DNA of 64,000 nucleotides, taken from positions 6,572,001 to 6,636,000 of the forward strand of contig NZ_CP108776.1 in the NCBI RefSeq assembly GCF_045207785.1, in the 5' to 3' direction. Under the pieces are notes generated by a model, which saw nothing but the letters and a program-made list of their open reading frames with translations, did not search any database and was not told the origin of the DNA. The position numbers were made by a program, and so were the translations under genes. Source of the stretch: Embleya sp045207785. Its GTDB lineage: Bacteria > Actinomycetota > Actinomycetes > Streptomycetales > Streptomycetaceae. Shown one piece after another: positions 36,773 through 45,600 of this stretch; position 1 is the stretch's first letter, and each line of letters starts with the position of its first letter.

Positions 36773-37060
36773 GCAATATGCCGCCGTCGACGACCACGCA
36801 GGTGTCCTTCCCGTACCTGGAGTGGTTGGCCTTCCGCCGGTTGTGGGCGGGACACGGCTGCTTTCCACCTCGGGATCGATGACACCGCGGCACGAGCCGA
36901 CCGCCGGACGACAAGCACAGAGCGCTTGCGGGTGGCGTCGGCATGCAGACTCGCCGGCTCGCTCTCAACGCCGCCCGGCCGGCGAGTGCCGGACACCGCC
37001 GGCACGGTGTGAGCAGAAAAGAATCACGAGACACTCGTTCCGCCATTCAAAAAAGGATTT

Positions 37061-37076
37061 GTCTCGCCGGCGGGAC
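37061..37076. promoter_or_regulatory. Degenerate copy of the cluster palindrome (copy 4)
   Basis: GTCTCGCCGGCGGGAC matches the consensus GTCCYGTCGRCRGGAC at all but two positions and lies 105 bp before the PCP start, a distance similar to that of copies 1 and 3 from their genes. It directly follows an A-rich tract. Confidence 0.35.
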
Positions 37077-37181
37077 AGCGGAAAGGGCTTCAGTGGCCGT
37101 GATGGCGGTGACGGTCCGGGAATGGGGCCGGCAATGGCGTGGGCGGGCATTCCCGTTCGGCGGAGAAAGGGAAGGCTGGCG

Positions 37182-37451
37182 ATGGAGTCAGAATCACAAA
37201 CCGCGCCTACGGGTGCGCCGGAGTCACTCGTGCAGGAGATCTCCGCGGTGTGGGGGGAATACCTGAACGGTCGCGAAGTCGGGCCGGACGACGACTTCTT
37301 CGCGATCGGTGGCAATTCGCTGATCGGGATCAAGATCATCGACCGGGTGACCCAGGACTACGGCGTCGAGCTGTCCGTGCGCGCCTTCTACCTGGCGCAG
37401 ACCCCGGCCCGGGTCGCCGAGCTGATCGAGCAGGGGAGGGCACGGTCGTGA
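37182..37451 (+). CDS. Free-standing peptidyl carrier protein (partner of the P450)
   Basis: An 89-residue PCP with the phosphopantetheine Ser in DDDFFAIGGNSLIGIKI. The ATG follows a GGAAGG stretch; longer in-frame starts lack sites. Its stop overlaps the P450 start (GTGA), and the P450 in turn overlaps a Cys-type thioesterase-fold gene, so the three are made together. In nikkomycin, novobiocin and related systems such PCP/P450 pairs beta-hydroxylate a tethered amino acid. In azinothricin-type peptides the ring-closing residue is 3-hydroxyleucine, which this set could make. No A domain sits beside this PCP, so it must be charged in trans, possibly by the free A enzyme at 10.1 kb. Confidence 0.88.
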   Translation: MESESQTAPTGAPESLVQEISAVWGEYLNGREVGPDDDFFAIGGNSLIGIKIIDRVTQDYGVELSVRAFYLAQTPARVAELIEQGRARS

Positions 37452-38701
37452 GGTTGACGCCGGGTGCCGGGCGCGACCTCGACCTCGACCTCGACCGCGT
37501 CGACCTGTTCGACTTGGACCTCTACACCTCGGGCGATCCGCACACCATCTGGGACGTGATGCGGGCGAAGGCGCCCCTGCACCACCAAGTGCTGCCGGAC
37601 GGGCGGGAGTTCTGGTCGGTGACCCGCTACGACGACGTCTGCCGCGTGCTCGGCGACCACCGGGAATTCACCTCGGAGCGCGGCACGGTGGTCACCCATC
37701 TCGGGGAGGACGACGTCGCTGCGGGCAAGCTGATGACGTCCACCGACCCGCCGCGGCACACCCAGGTCCGCAGAGCGATCGGCGCCAAGCTCACCGCGCG
37801 GGCGGTGGCGTCCTGGCAGGACCGGATCCGGCAGTCGATCGTGCGCTTCCTCGAACCGGCGCTCGACGGCGGCACCTTCGACCTGGCCGAGAAGGCGCAC
37901 CGCCTCCCGATGATCGTCGCCGGCCCGCTGCTTGGGATCCCGGAGCGGGACTGGGACGAACTCGTGCAGCTGACCGCGATGGTGACGGCCCCCTCGGATC
38001 CGCACTTCCAACACGGCAGCCAAGCCGCGACGCTGGCCATCTCCCACCACGAACTCGTCACCTACGTCACCGACTGGGTCAAACGGCGGCGGTCGGCCGG
38101 CGGCGAGGACGGGAGCCTGCTCGACCACCTGATGAGCGTCCACGCGGGAGACGCGCCGCTGACCGACGAGGAGATCGCCCTCGACGGCTACAGCATCCTG
38201 CTGGGTGCCAACGTGACGACGCCGCACACCGTCTCGGGCACCGTGCTCGCGCTCATCGAGCGGCCCGAGCAGTTCGCGAAGGCGCAGGCCGACCCGTCGC
38301 TGATCCCGTCCCTGGTCGAGGAGGGGCTGCGCTGGACATCGGCCGCGTGCAACTTCATGCGGTACGCGGTGCGCGACACCGAGATCGGCGGGGGCACGGT
38401 TCCGGCCGGCGGCGCGGTCGTCGCGTGGATCGGGTCGGCCAACCGGGACGAGTCCCGGTTCACCGATCCCCACGAGTTCGACATCACGCGGCGCGAGAAC
38501 CGCCAGGTCGCGTTCGGCTTCGGGCCGCACTACTGCATCGGGGCACCGCTGGCCCGGATGACCCTGCGCATCTTCTTCGAAGAACTGCTCCAGCGGTTCG
38601 CATCGATCGAGCTCGACGGCGAACCGCAGCACCTGCGGTCGTACTTCATCGCCGGGATGACCCACCTCCCCATCGTCGCCCAGAAACGAATGACGCCATG
38701 A
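37448..38701 (+). CDS. Cytochrome P450, probable aminoacyl-PCP hydroxylase
   Basis: A 417-residue bacterial P450. Heme-binding signature FGFGPHYCIGAPLARM with the Cys ligand; EGLRW holds the ExxR motif; DPPRHTQVRR is the usual C-helix block. The I-helix oxygen-activation motif reads LGANVTTPHT: the acidic residue of the common acid-Thr pair is replaced by Val while Thr is kept. This is a departure from typical P450s and may relate to acting on a carrier-bound substrate. The GTG start overlaps the PCP stop by 4 bp, and the stop overlaps the next ATG by 4 bp. The likely role is beta-hydroxylation of the amino acid on the adjacent PCP; acyl-chain hydroxylation is the alternative. Confidence 0.85.
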   Translation: MRLTPGAGRDLDLDLDRVDLFDLDLYTSGDPHTIWDVMRAKAPLHHQVLPDGREFWSVTRYDDVCRVLGDHREFTSERGTVVTHLGEDDVAAGKLMTSTDPPRHTQVRRAIGAKLTARAVASWQDRIRQSIVRFLEPALDGGTFDLAEKAHRLPMIVAGPLLGIPERDWDELVQLTAMVTAPSDPHFQHGSQAATLAISHHELVTYVTDWVKRRRSAGGEDGSLLDHLMSVHAGDAPLTDEEIALDGYSILLGANVTTPHTVSGTVLALIERPEQFAKAQADPSLIPSLVEEGLRWTSAACNFMRYAVRDTEIGGGTVPAGGAVVAWIGSANRDESRFTDPHEFDITRRENRQVAFGFGPHYCIGAPLARMTLRIFFEELLQRFASIELDGEPQHLRSYFIAGMTHLPIVAQKRMTP

Positions 38702-39435
38702 CATCCGGCTCCACCACCGCCACGTCGCCATGGTTCGTCCGGCCGCAGTCCACCGACCACCCCGCCCGGATCTTCTGCTTCCCCTACTCCGGGACCGGGG
38801 CGTCGGCCTTCAGCGCCTGGCCGGCCGCGATCGACGACGTCGAGGTCTGCCCGCTGCAGTTCCCCGGCCGCGAGAACCGGTTGGCCGAACCCCACTACGG
38901 CACCTACGAGAACCTCGCCGCCGGCCTGATCGAACCACTCGTGCCGCGACTCGATCGGCCGTTCGCCTTCTTCGGGCACTGCGCGGGCGCGCTGCCCGCG
39001 TTCGAGACCGTGGTACGGCTCGCCGAACGGGGTCTGCCCGGGCCGGACTGCTTCTTCGTGTCCGGCCAGCCGGCACCGCACGACGCCTCGCGTGACCGGA
39101 TGCTCACCATGACCGAGTCCGAACTGCGCGCCGAGGTGGAGTCGTTCGTCCGCGGCCGGGGGATCGAGCCGCGGCCGGACATGATCGACATGGGCTTGGC
39201 CGTGCTGCTCCAGGACCACGGCGCCGCGCGCGAGTATCGACGGGCGGAGCCGGTCACGGTCCGATGCCCCATCGTCGTACTGCACTGGCGGGACGACCCC
39301 GACGTGAGCCTCGACCAGCTCGAAGGGTGGCGTCGGTACTCGGATTCGGTCGACATCCGCGTTGTCGACGGCGGCCACTACGACTTCATGCACGCGCCGG
39401 ACGAGCTGCGGAAGTTGTTGACCTCTTGGCGGTGA
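38698..39435 (+). CDS. Thioesterase-fold aminoacyl shuttle with Cys nucleophile
   Basis: A 245-residue type II thioesterase homologue (FCFPYSGTGASAF, PGRENRLAE, C-terminal GGHYDFMHAPDE), but the nucleophile elbow reads GHC95AG instead of GHSxG; the codon at 38980-38982 is TGC. Ser-to-Cys elbows are known in SyrC (syringomycin) and CmaE (coronatine), which move aminoacyl groups between carrier proteins rather than hydrolyse them. Coupled by ATGA overlap to the P450 and PCP, it probably moves the hydroxylated amino acid from the free PCP to an NRPS carrier domain. The best recipient here is the C-A-PCP protein at 58.2 kb, whose own A domain looks dead. An editing thioesterase role is less likely. 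Confidence 0.82.
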   Translation: MTSGSTTATSPWFVRPQSTDHPARIFCFPYSGTGASAFSAWPAAIDDVEVCPLQFPGRENRLAEPHYGTYENLAAGLIEPLVPRLDRPFAFFGHCAGALPAFETVVRLAERGLPGPDCFFVSGQPAPHDASRDRMLTMTESELRAEVESFVRGRGIEPRPDMIDMGLAVLLQDHGAAREYRRAEPVTVRCPIVVLHWRDDPDVSLDQLEGWRRYSDSVDIRVVDGGHYDFMHAPDELRKLLTSWR

Positions 39436-39487
39436 AGGCAGGGCAGCCCGCGAGAGCCGTACGCCGAGGGAACCGGAAGGGATTCGT

Positions 39488-42400
39488 ATGAGTGGCGCAG
39501 CCACCGGTATTGCCGTCATCGGGATGTCGTGCCGCTTTCCCGGCGTGCACAACCCGGGGGAGTTCTGGCGCCTGCTGGTCGACGGCGAGTCGACCGTCGG
39601 AACGTTTCCCGAGCAGCGGGCGGTCGCCTCGAAGCACCCGCCCCACCCGGACGCCGCCACCCTGAACTCGGGTTCGTTCTTCGACTCCATCGAGGGGTTC
39701 GACGCGCGGTTCTTCGGTACGGGTTCCGCGGAGGCGGCCGCCATGGACCCCGTGCAGCGGCTGGGATTGGAACTCGCCTGGGAAGCCGTCGAAGACGCCC
39801 GTGTCCCGGCGACCGCGCTCGCGGGCCGCGAGATCGATGTCCTGGTCGGCGCCGCGCCCTCCGGGTACGAGCTGCTGCGCAGGCTGTCCGGCAGCGACCG
39901 GGACGACCACTACGCCGCGCTCGGGTCGAGCGGTGCGTTGATCGCGAACCGGATCTCGAACCTGTTCGACGTCCGCGGCATGAGTTTCTGCGCGGACTCG
40001 GGCCAATCCTCCTCCCTCGTGTCGTTGGCGCTGGCGTGCGACCGAATACGCGGCGGCGCGGTCGACATGTCGATCGTGGGCGGCGTGAACCTGATCGCCG
40101 ACCCGGAAGCGGGACTCGGCCTGGCGAATCTGGGCGCCTTGTCGCCCGACGGCCGCTGCTTCACCTTCGACGAACGGGCCGGCGGATTCGTCCGGGGAGA
40201 GGGCGGGGCGTTCGTCCTGCTGAAGCGGCTCGACCTCGCCGTCGCCGATGGCGATCACATCTATGCGGTGGTGCGCGGCTGGGGCGTCGGCAGCGGTGGC
40301 GCGTCCTCCCGGATGCCCGATCCCAGCCCCGGTGCGCAGGCGGCAGCCGTGCTGTCCGCCCTCGAACGCTCGGGTGTCGCGTTCGACGCTGTCGACTACG
40401 TCGAGGCCCACGGCACCGGTACCCGAGTCGGCGATCCGGCCGAGATATCCGGTCTGCGCGAGGTGTTCCGGGAGACCGGGCGGAGCCGCCCCCTGGTGAT
40501 CGGCTCGGTGAAGACGAATGTCGGGCACCTGGAGCCGGCCGCGGGAATCGTCGGCTTCGTGAAGGCGGCGTTGTGCGTGGATCGTGCTCACCTGGTTCCG
40601 CACCTGAACTTCCGATCTCCGAACCCCGCCATCCCGGACTTCCGGAAGGACTTCGACGTCCTCCGGACCGCGCGGCCCTGGCCGAGCGCGCCCGGTCGGC
40701 CGCGGCGGGCCGGGGTGTCGGCGTTCGGCCTGGGCGGCACGAACGCGCATGTGATCCTCGAACAGGCACCCGAGGAGCAGACGGAACCCCACGCCGCGGG
40801 TGAGGACTCGGCCGCCGCCGGCGTTTCCGGGGTGGTGCCGTGGGTGCTGTCGGCGCGGACGGAGCCGGCACTGCGGGAGCAGGCAGCGCGGTTGCGGGAT
40901 CTCGTGGCCGCGGACGCGTCGCTGTCGGCGGCCGACGTGGGGCATTCGCTGGTGTCGACGCGGTCGTCGTTCGAGCACCGGGCGGTGGTGCTGAGCGCCG
41001 GCCGCGAGGAGGCGCTGGCCGGTCTCGACCTGGTGGCGGCGGGCGGTGATTCGGCGCGGGCGGTTCGCGGGGTGGCCGCGGGACCGGTGGGCCCGGTCGT
41101 CTTCGTGTTTCCCGGCCAGGGGTCGCAGTGGCCGGCCATGGGGCGGCGGCTGTACGCGGAGTCGGAGGTCTTCGCGCGCGGGATCGACGAGTGCGCGCGC
41201 GCCCTGGCGCCGTGGCTGGACTGGTCACTGGTGGACGTGGTGACCGGTGCGGAGTCGGCGGCGTCGCTGGAGCGCGGGGACGACGTGGTTCAGCCGGCGT
41301 TGTTCGCGATGATGGTGTCCCTGGCGCGGGTGTGGCGGTCGCTGGGAGTGGTCCCCGAGGCGGTGGTGGGGCACTCGCAGGGAGAGATCGCCGCGGCGTG
41401 CGTGTCGGGTGCGCTCTCCCTCGAGGACGCGGCGCGGGTTGTCGCCCTGCGCAGCAGGGCATTGACCGATCTGGCCGCCCTGGGCGGGATGAACGCGGTG
41501 TCCGCGCCGCTCGCATGGGTCGAGGATCGGTTGCGGCAGTGGTCCGGGCGGCTCTCCGTGGCTGCGGTCAACGGGCCGGCTTCCGTGGTGATCTCCGGGG
41601 ACCTCGAGGCATTGGACCGGTTCGCCGCGATGGCGGCCGGTGACGGTGTCCGGGTGCGCCGGGTCAAAATCGACTACGCGTCGCACTCCCACCAGGTCGA
41701 ACGCATCCGTGATCGGGTACTGGAGGCCGCCGCGGGTGTCTCGCCGAGGGAATCGGCGGTGGCGTTCCACTCCACGGTCACCGGGGGGTTGCTCGACACG
41801 CGCCTGCTGGACAGCTCGTACTGGTACGACAACCTGCGCTCGATGGTGCGCTTCGGCGAGGTCGTCGAACACCTGATGCGTGGCCGCGGTGGTGTGTTCG
41901 TGGAAGTCAGCCCGCATCCGGTGCTCGCGGTGGCGATGGCGGAGACCGCCGACGCGCTGACCGCCTCGCCGGTGGTGGTGGGCACCCTGCACAAGGACGA
42001 CGGGAGTGCGAGCAAGGTCCTGGCGTCGCTGGCCGAGCTGCACGTGCGCGGTGTGCCGGTGAACTGGGAAGCGGTGTTCGCCGCCGACCGGCCGCGCCGG
42101 ATCGGCCTGCCGACCTACGCGTTCCAGCGGCAGCGGTACTGGCTGACCGCGCCCGACGACACCGACACCACGAACACGGGTTCCCCCGCGCATGCGAGCG
42201 GACCGGGCACGAGCGGCAGGGCGGCGGACCTGGGTTCGGAACGGTCGGTCCTCAATCTCGTATGCGCCGAAACGGCAGCGGTGTTGAGCGCCAAGGACGC
42301 GGATGCGACGGGCGTCGATCTCGCGGCAAGGTCGACCGAGACCTTCAAGGACCTGGGCTTCGACTCCTCGATGGCCGTGCGGCTGCGCAACCGGCTCACC

Positions 42401-42607
42401 GCGGCGGCCGGTGTGCGGCTGTCGGCCACCGTCGCGTTCACCTACCCCACTCCGCGATCCCTCGGTCGCCACATCCTCTCCCTCCTCCAGCCGGAGGCGC
42501 CCCATGCTCCGGAGACGGTGGAGGCTGCGGAAACGGTGGAAAAAGGGAGTTCGGAAAGCCGCAGTGATGACGAATTGTACGAATTGATCGAGCGCGGCTA
42601 CGCGTAG
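39488..42607 (+). CDS. Type I PKS loading module: KSQ-AT-ACP
   Basis: A 1039-residue protein. KS 39.50-40.77 kb with Gln173 in place of the active Cys (ADSGQSSSL; codon CAA 40004-40006), the mark of decarboxylating KSQ loading domains; HGTGT and KTNVGH are kept. AT 41.09-42.00 kb has GHSQGE and YASH, the methylmalonyl signature, so the starter should be propionyl. ACP 42.33-42.50 kb has Ser in LGFDSSMAV. The protein starts directly with KS (no N-terminal docking coil) and ends in a docking helix (DDELYELIERGYA), both fitting a first module. ATG at 39488 follows GGAAGGG. Confidence 0.93.
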   Translation: MSGAATGIAVIGMSCRFPGVHNPGEFWRLLVDGESTVGTFPEQRAVASKHPPHPDAATLNSGSFFDSIEGFDARFFGTGSAEAAAMDPVQRLGLELAWEAVEDARVPATALAGREIDVLVGAAPSGYELLRRLSGSDRDDHYAALGSSGALIANRISNLFDVRGMSFCADSGQSSSLVSLALACDRIRGGAVDMSIVGGVNLIADPEAGLGLANLGALSPDGRCFTFDERAGGFVRGEGGAFVLLKRLDLAVADGDHIYAVVRGWGVGSGGASSRMPDPSPGAQAAAVLSALERSGVAFDAVDYVEAHGTGTRVGDPAEISGLREVFRETGRSRPLVIGSVKTNVGHLEPAAGIVGFVKAALCVDRAHLVPHLNFRSPNPAIPDFRKDFDVLRTARPWPSAPGRPRRAGVSAFGLGGTNAHVILEQAPEEQTEPHAAGEDSAAAGVSGVVPWVLSARTEPALREQAARLRDLVAADASLSAADVGHSLVSTRSSFEHRAVVLSAGREEALAGLDLVAAGGDSARAVRGVAAGPVGPVVFVFPGQGSQWPAMGRRLYAESEVFARGIDECARALAPWLDWSLVDVVTGAESAASLERGDDVVQPALFAMMVSLARVWRSLGVVPEAVVGHSQGEIAAACVSGALSLEDAARVVALRSRALTDLAALGGMNAVSAPLAWVEDRLRQWSGRLSVAAVNGPASVVISGDLEALDRFAAMAAGDGVRVRRVKIDYASHSHQVERIRDRVLEAAAGVSPRESAVAFHSTVTGGLLDTRLLDSSYWYDNLRSMVRFGEVVEHLMRGRGGVFVEVSPHPVLAVAMAETADALTASPVVVGTLHKDDGSASKVLASLAELHVRGVPVNWEAVFAADRPRRIGLPTYAFQRQRYWLTAPDDTDTTNTGSPAHASGPGTSGRAADLGSERSVLNLVCAETAAVLSAKDADATGVDLAARSTETFKDLGFDSSMAVRLRNRLTAAAGVRLSATVAFTYPTPRSLGRHILSLLQPEAPHAPETVEAAETVEKGSSESRSDDELYELIERGYA

Positions 42608-42647
42608 CACCGCCTGTTCGTCCAAGTAACTGTTGGGGGAGGCCCTG

Positions 42648-45600
42648 GTGGAGGATGTCGACAAGCTCCGGTCCTACCTGCGACGCGCCGTCGGCGATGC
42701 GCAGGCCCTGCGCGAGCGGGTGCGCGAACTGGAGGAGTCCGCTCGCGAGCCCATCGCGGTCGTGGGTGTGGGGTGTCGCTTCCCGGGTGGGGTGATCTCC
42801 CCCGAAGGGCTGTGGGACGTGGTGTCCGGCGGCGTGGACGCGATGGGCGACTTCCCGCCGGATCGCGGGTGGGACGTGGAGGCCCTGTACGACCCGGACC
42901 CCGAGGCGCGCGGGAAGACGTACACGCGCTCGGGTGGATTCCTGCCCGATCTCGCGGAGTTCGACGCGTCGTTCTTCGGAATCAGCCCGCGCGAGGCGCT
43001 GGCGATGGATCCCCAGCAGCGGTTGATGCTGGAGACGTCGTGGGAAGCGCTGGAACGGGCGGGTATCGACCCGACCGGGCTGCGGGGTTCGGCGACCGGG
43101 GTGTTCACCGGGATCTACGGGGTCGACTACGGCCCGCGGATGGGCGGCGGGGCAGCCGCCGACGTGGAGGGTTTCGCGATCGCGGGGACGTACACCAGCG
43201 TGGCCTCGGGCCGGGTGGCGTACGTGCTGGGTCTGGAAGGTCCCGCGGTGTCGCTGGACACCGCGTGCTCGGCGTCGCTGGTCGCCGTCCACCAGGCCGT
43301 GCGGTCCCTGCGTTCCGGGGAGTGCACGTTGGCGTTGGCCGGTGGGGTGTCGGCGCTGCCGACCCCGGGGATGTTCGTGGAGGTCGCCCGGCAGCGGGGT
43401 CTGTCGGCCGACGGGCGGTGCAAGTCGTTCTCGGAGGCGGCCGACGGAACCGGCTGGGGCGAGGGCGCGGGCGTGCTGGTCCTGGAGCGGTTGTCGGACG
43501 CGCGGCGCAACGGGCGCCGGATCCTGGCGGTGATCCGGGGCTCGGCGATCAACCAGGACGGGGCGTCCAACGGGTTGACCGCGCCGAGCGAACTGGCGCA
43601 GCAGAAGGTCATTCGAGCAGCCGTGGCCGATGCCGGGCTGTCGCTCGGCGAGGTGGACGCGGTGGAGGCGCACGGGACCGGCACGAAGCTGGGCGACCCC
43701 ATCGAGGCGGAGGCGCTGCTGGCCACCTACGGGCAGGACCGGGACCCCGGCAGCCCGCTGTGGCTGGGCTCGCTGAAGTCGAACATCGGCCACACGCAGG
43801 CGGCCGCGGGCGTCGGCGGGATGATCAAGATGATCATGGCGATGCGCCACGGGGTGCTGCCCAAGACGTTGCACGTGGACCGCCCGACCCCGCACGTCGA
43901 CTGGTCGGCCGGGGCGGTGGAGCTGCTGACCGAGGCCCGGGAGTGGGCCGGCGCGCCGGGGCGGCCCCGGCGCGCGGGCGTGTCGTCCTTCGGGGTCAGC
44001 GGCACGAACGCGCACCTCATCCTCGAGGAGGCACCCGAGGCACCCGAGGCACCCGAGGCACCCGAAGCGTCCGAGGCACCCGAGACGGCGGAGGCCGCGG
44101 CCCGTCCGGCCGCGGACTCCGCCACCGGTCGGGTGTCCACCGGTGTCTCCGGGGCGGTGCCGTGGGTGCTGTCGGGGCGGTCGGCGGAGGCGCTGCGGGA
44201 GCAGGCGCTGCGGCTGCGGGACAGCGTGGCCGCGGACCCGGACCTGCCGGTCGCGGGGGTGGGGTATTCGCTGGTGGCGACGCGATCGCTGTTCGAGCAC
44301 CGCCGGGTGGTGATCGGTGCGGACCGGGACGAGCTGCTCGCCGGTCTGGCCACCGTGGCCGAGGGGGCCAGGAGCCCCGCCGGTGTGGTTTCCGGCGTCG
44401 CGAAGCCGGTGGGCCGGACGGTGTTCGTGTTCCCGGGCCAGGGGTCGCAATGGGTGGGGATGGGGCGGGAGTTGTGGGAGTCGAGCCCGGTCTTCGCCGA
44501 GCAGATGCGCGCATGCGCGGAAGCGCTGGAACCGTGGGTGTCCTGGTCGTTGATCGACACCGTGCGCGGGGGGCCGGAGGCGGCGGACCTGGATCGGATC
44601 GACGTCGTCCAGCCGGTGCTGTTCGCGGTGATGGTGTCGCTGGCGCGGGTGTGGCGTTCGCTGGGGGTGACACCCGACGCGGTGATCGGTCACTCCCAGG
44701 GTGAGATCGCCGCGGCCTGCGCCGCGGGCGCCCTGACACTGGCGGACGCGGCCAAGATCGTGGCCGTGCGGTCCCGAATGCTGGCCACGACCACCCAGAA
44801 CGGCGGCATGGCCGGGATCGTGGCGCCCCAGGAGCGGGTGCGGAAGCTGCTGGAGCCGTGGGAGTCCCGGGTCGCGATCGCCGCGATCAACGGACCGTAC
44901 TCGACGACCGTCTCGGGCGAGGCCTCGGCGGTCAGGGAACTGGTCGCGATCTGCGAATCCGAGGGCATTCGCGCGCGCTGGATCCCGGCGAGCGTTCCCG
45001 GGCACTCGCCGCTGATGGACCAGTTCGAGGACCGGCTCCGGGACGAGCTGGGCCGGATCACCCCCGTGTCCTCGCCGGTGGCGTTCCACTCGACGGTGAC
45101 CGGTGGGCTGATCGACACCGCGGAACTGGACGCGGCCTACTGGTTCCGCAACATGCGGGAACCGGTCCGGTTCGAAGCCGCCATGAGGAGCCTGCTCGAA
45201 CGGGAGCACGGCGCGTTCATCGAGGTCAGCGCGCACCCGCTGCTCACGATCAACATCCGGGACATGCTCGACAGCACCCCCGGTGCCGGCGGGGTGGTGG
45301 TGGGTTCGCTGCGCCGCGGCGACGGCAGTCCGGCGCGGTTGTACCGGTCGGCGGCCGAGGCCTTCGTGGCGGGCGTCCCGGTGTCGTGGGAGGCGGCGTT
45401 CCCGGGATGGGACGGCCGATGGGTCGAGTTGCCCACGTATGCCTTCCAGCGGCAGCGCTACTGGCTGAACACACCCAACGAGAGCACCACCGAGAGCACG
45501 TCGGACCACCCGCTCCTCGACGCCGTGATCGATCTGCCCGATGACGGAGAGCACGGTGGAGTGGTGGGCAGCGGGCGTTTGTCGCTGCGGCGCCACCCGT

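Larger units (their letters stand above)
36481..37181. other. Regulatory gap between the exporter and the PCP/P450/PKS operon
   Basis: About 700 bp without a supportable gene. It contains a long palindrome (36628-36649), further ACTGTC half-sites (36672-36677 and 36742-36747, with GACAGC at 36767-36772), a hairpin built from two of them, and a second, weaker palindrome at 37061-37076 close to the PCP gene. Composition is less GC-rich around 36600-36700 and 37020-37060 than in the genes. It most likely holds the promoter of the PCP-to-PKS operon. Confidence 0.5.

Noticed and set aside
36700..37010. Possible transposase remnant in the gap before the PCP gene
   Set aside because: Translations on both strands gave no convincing DDE or other transposase motif, and no terminal repeats or target duplication are visible.
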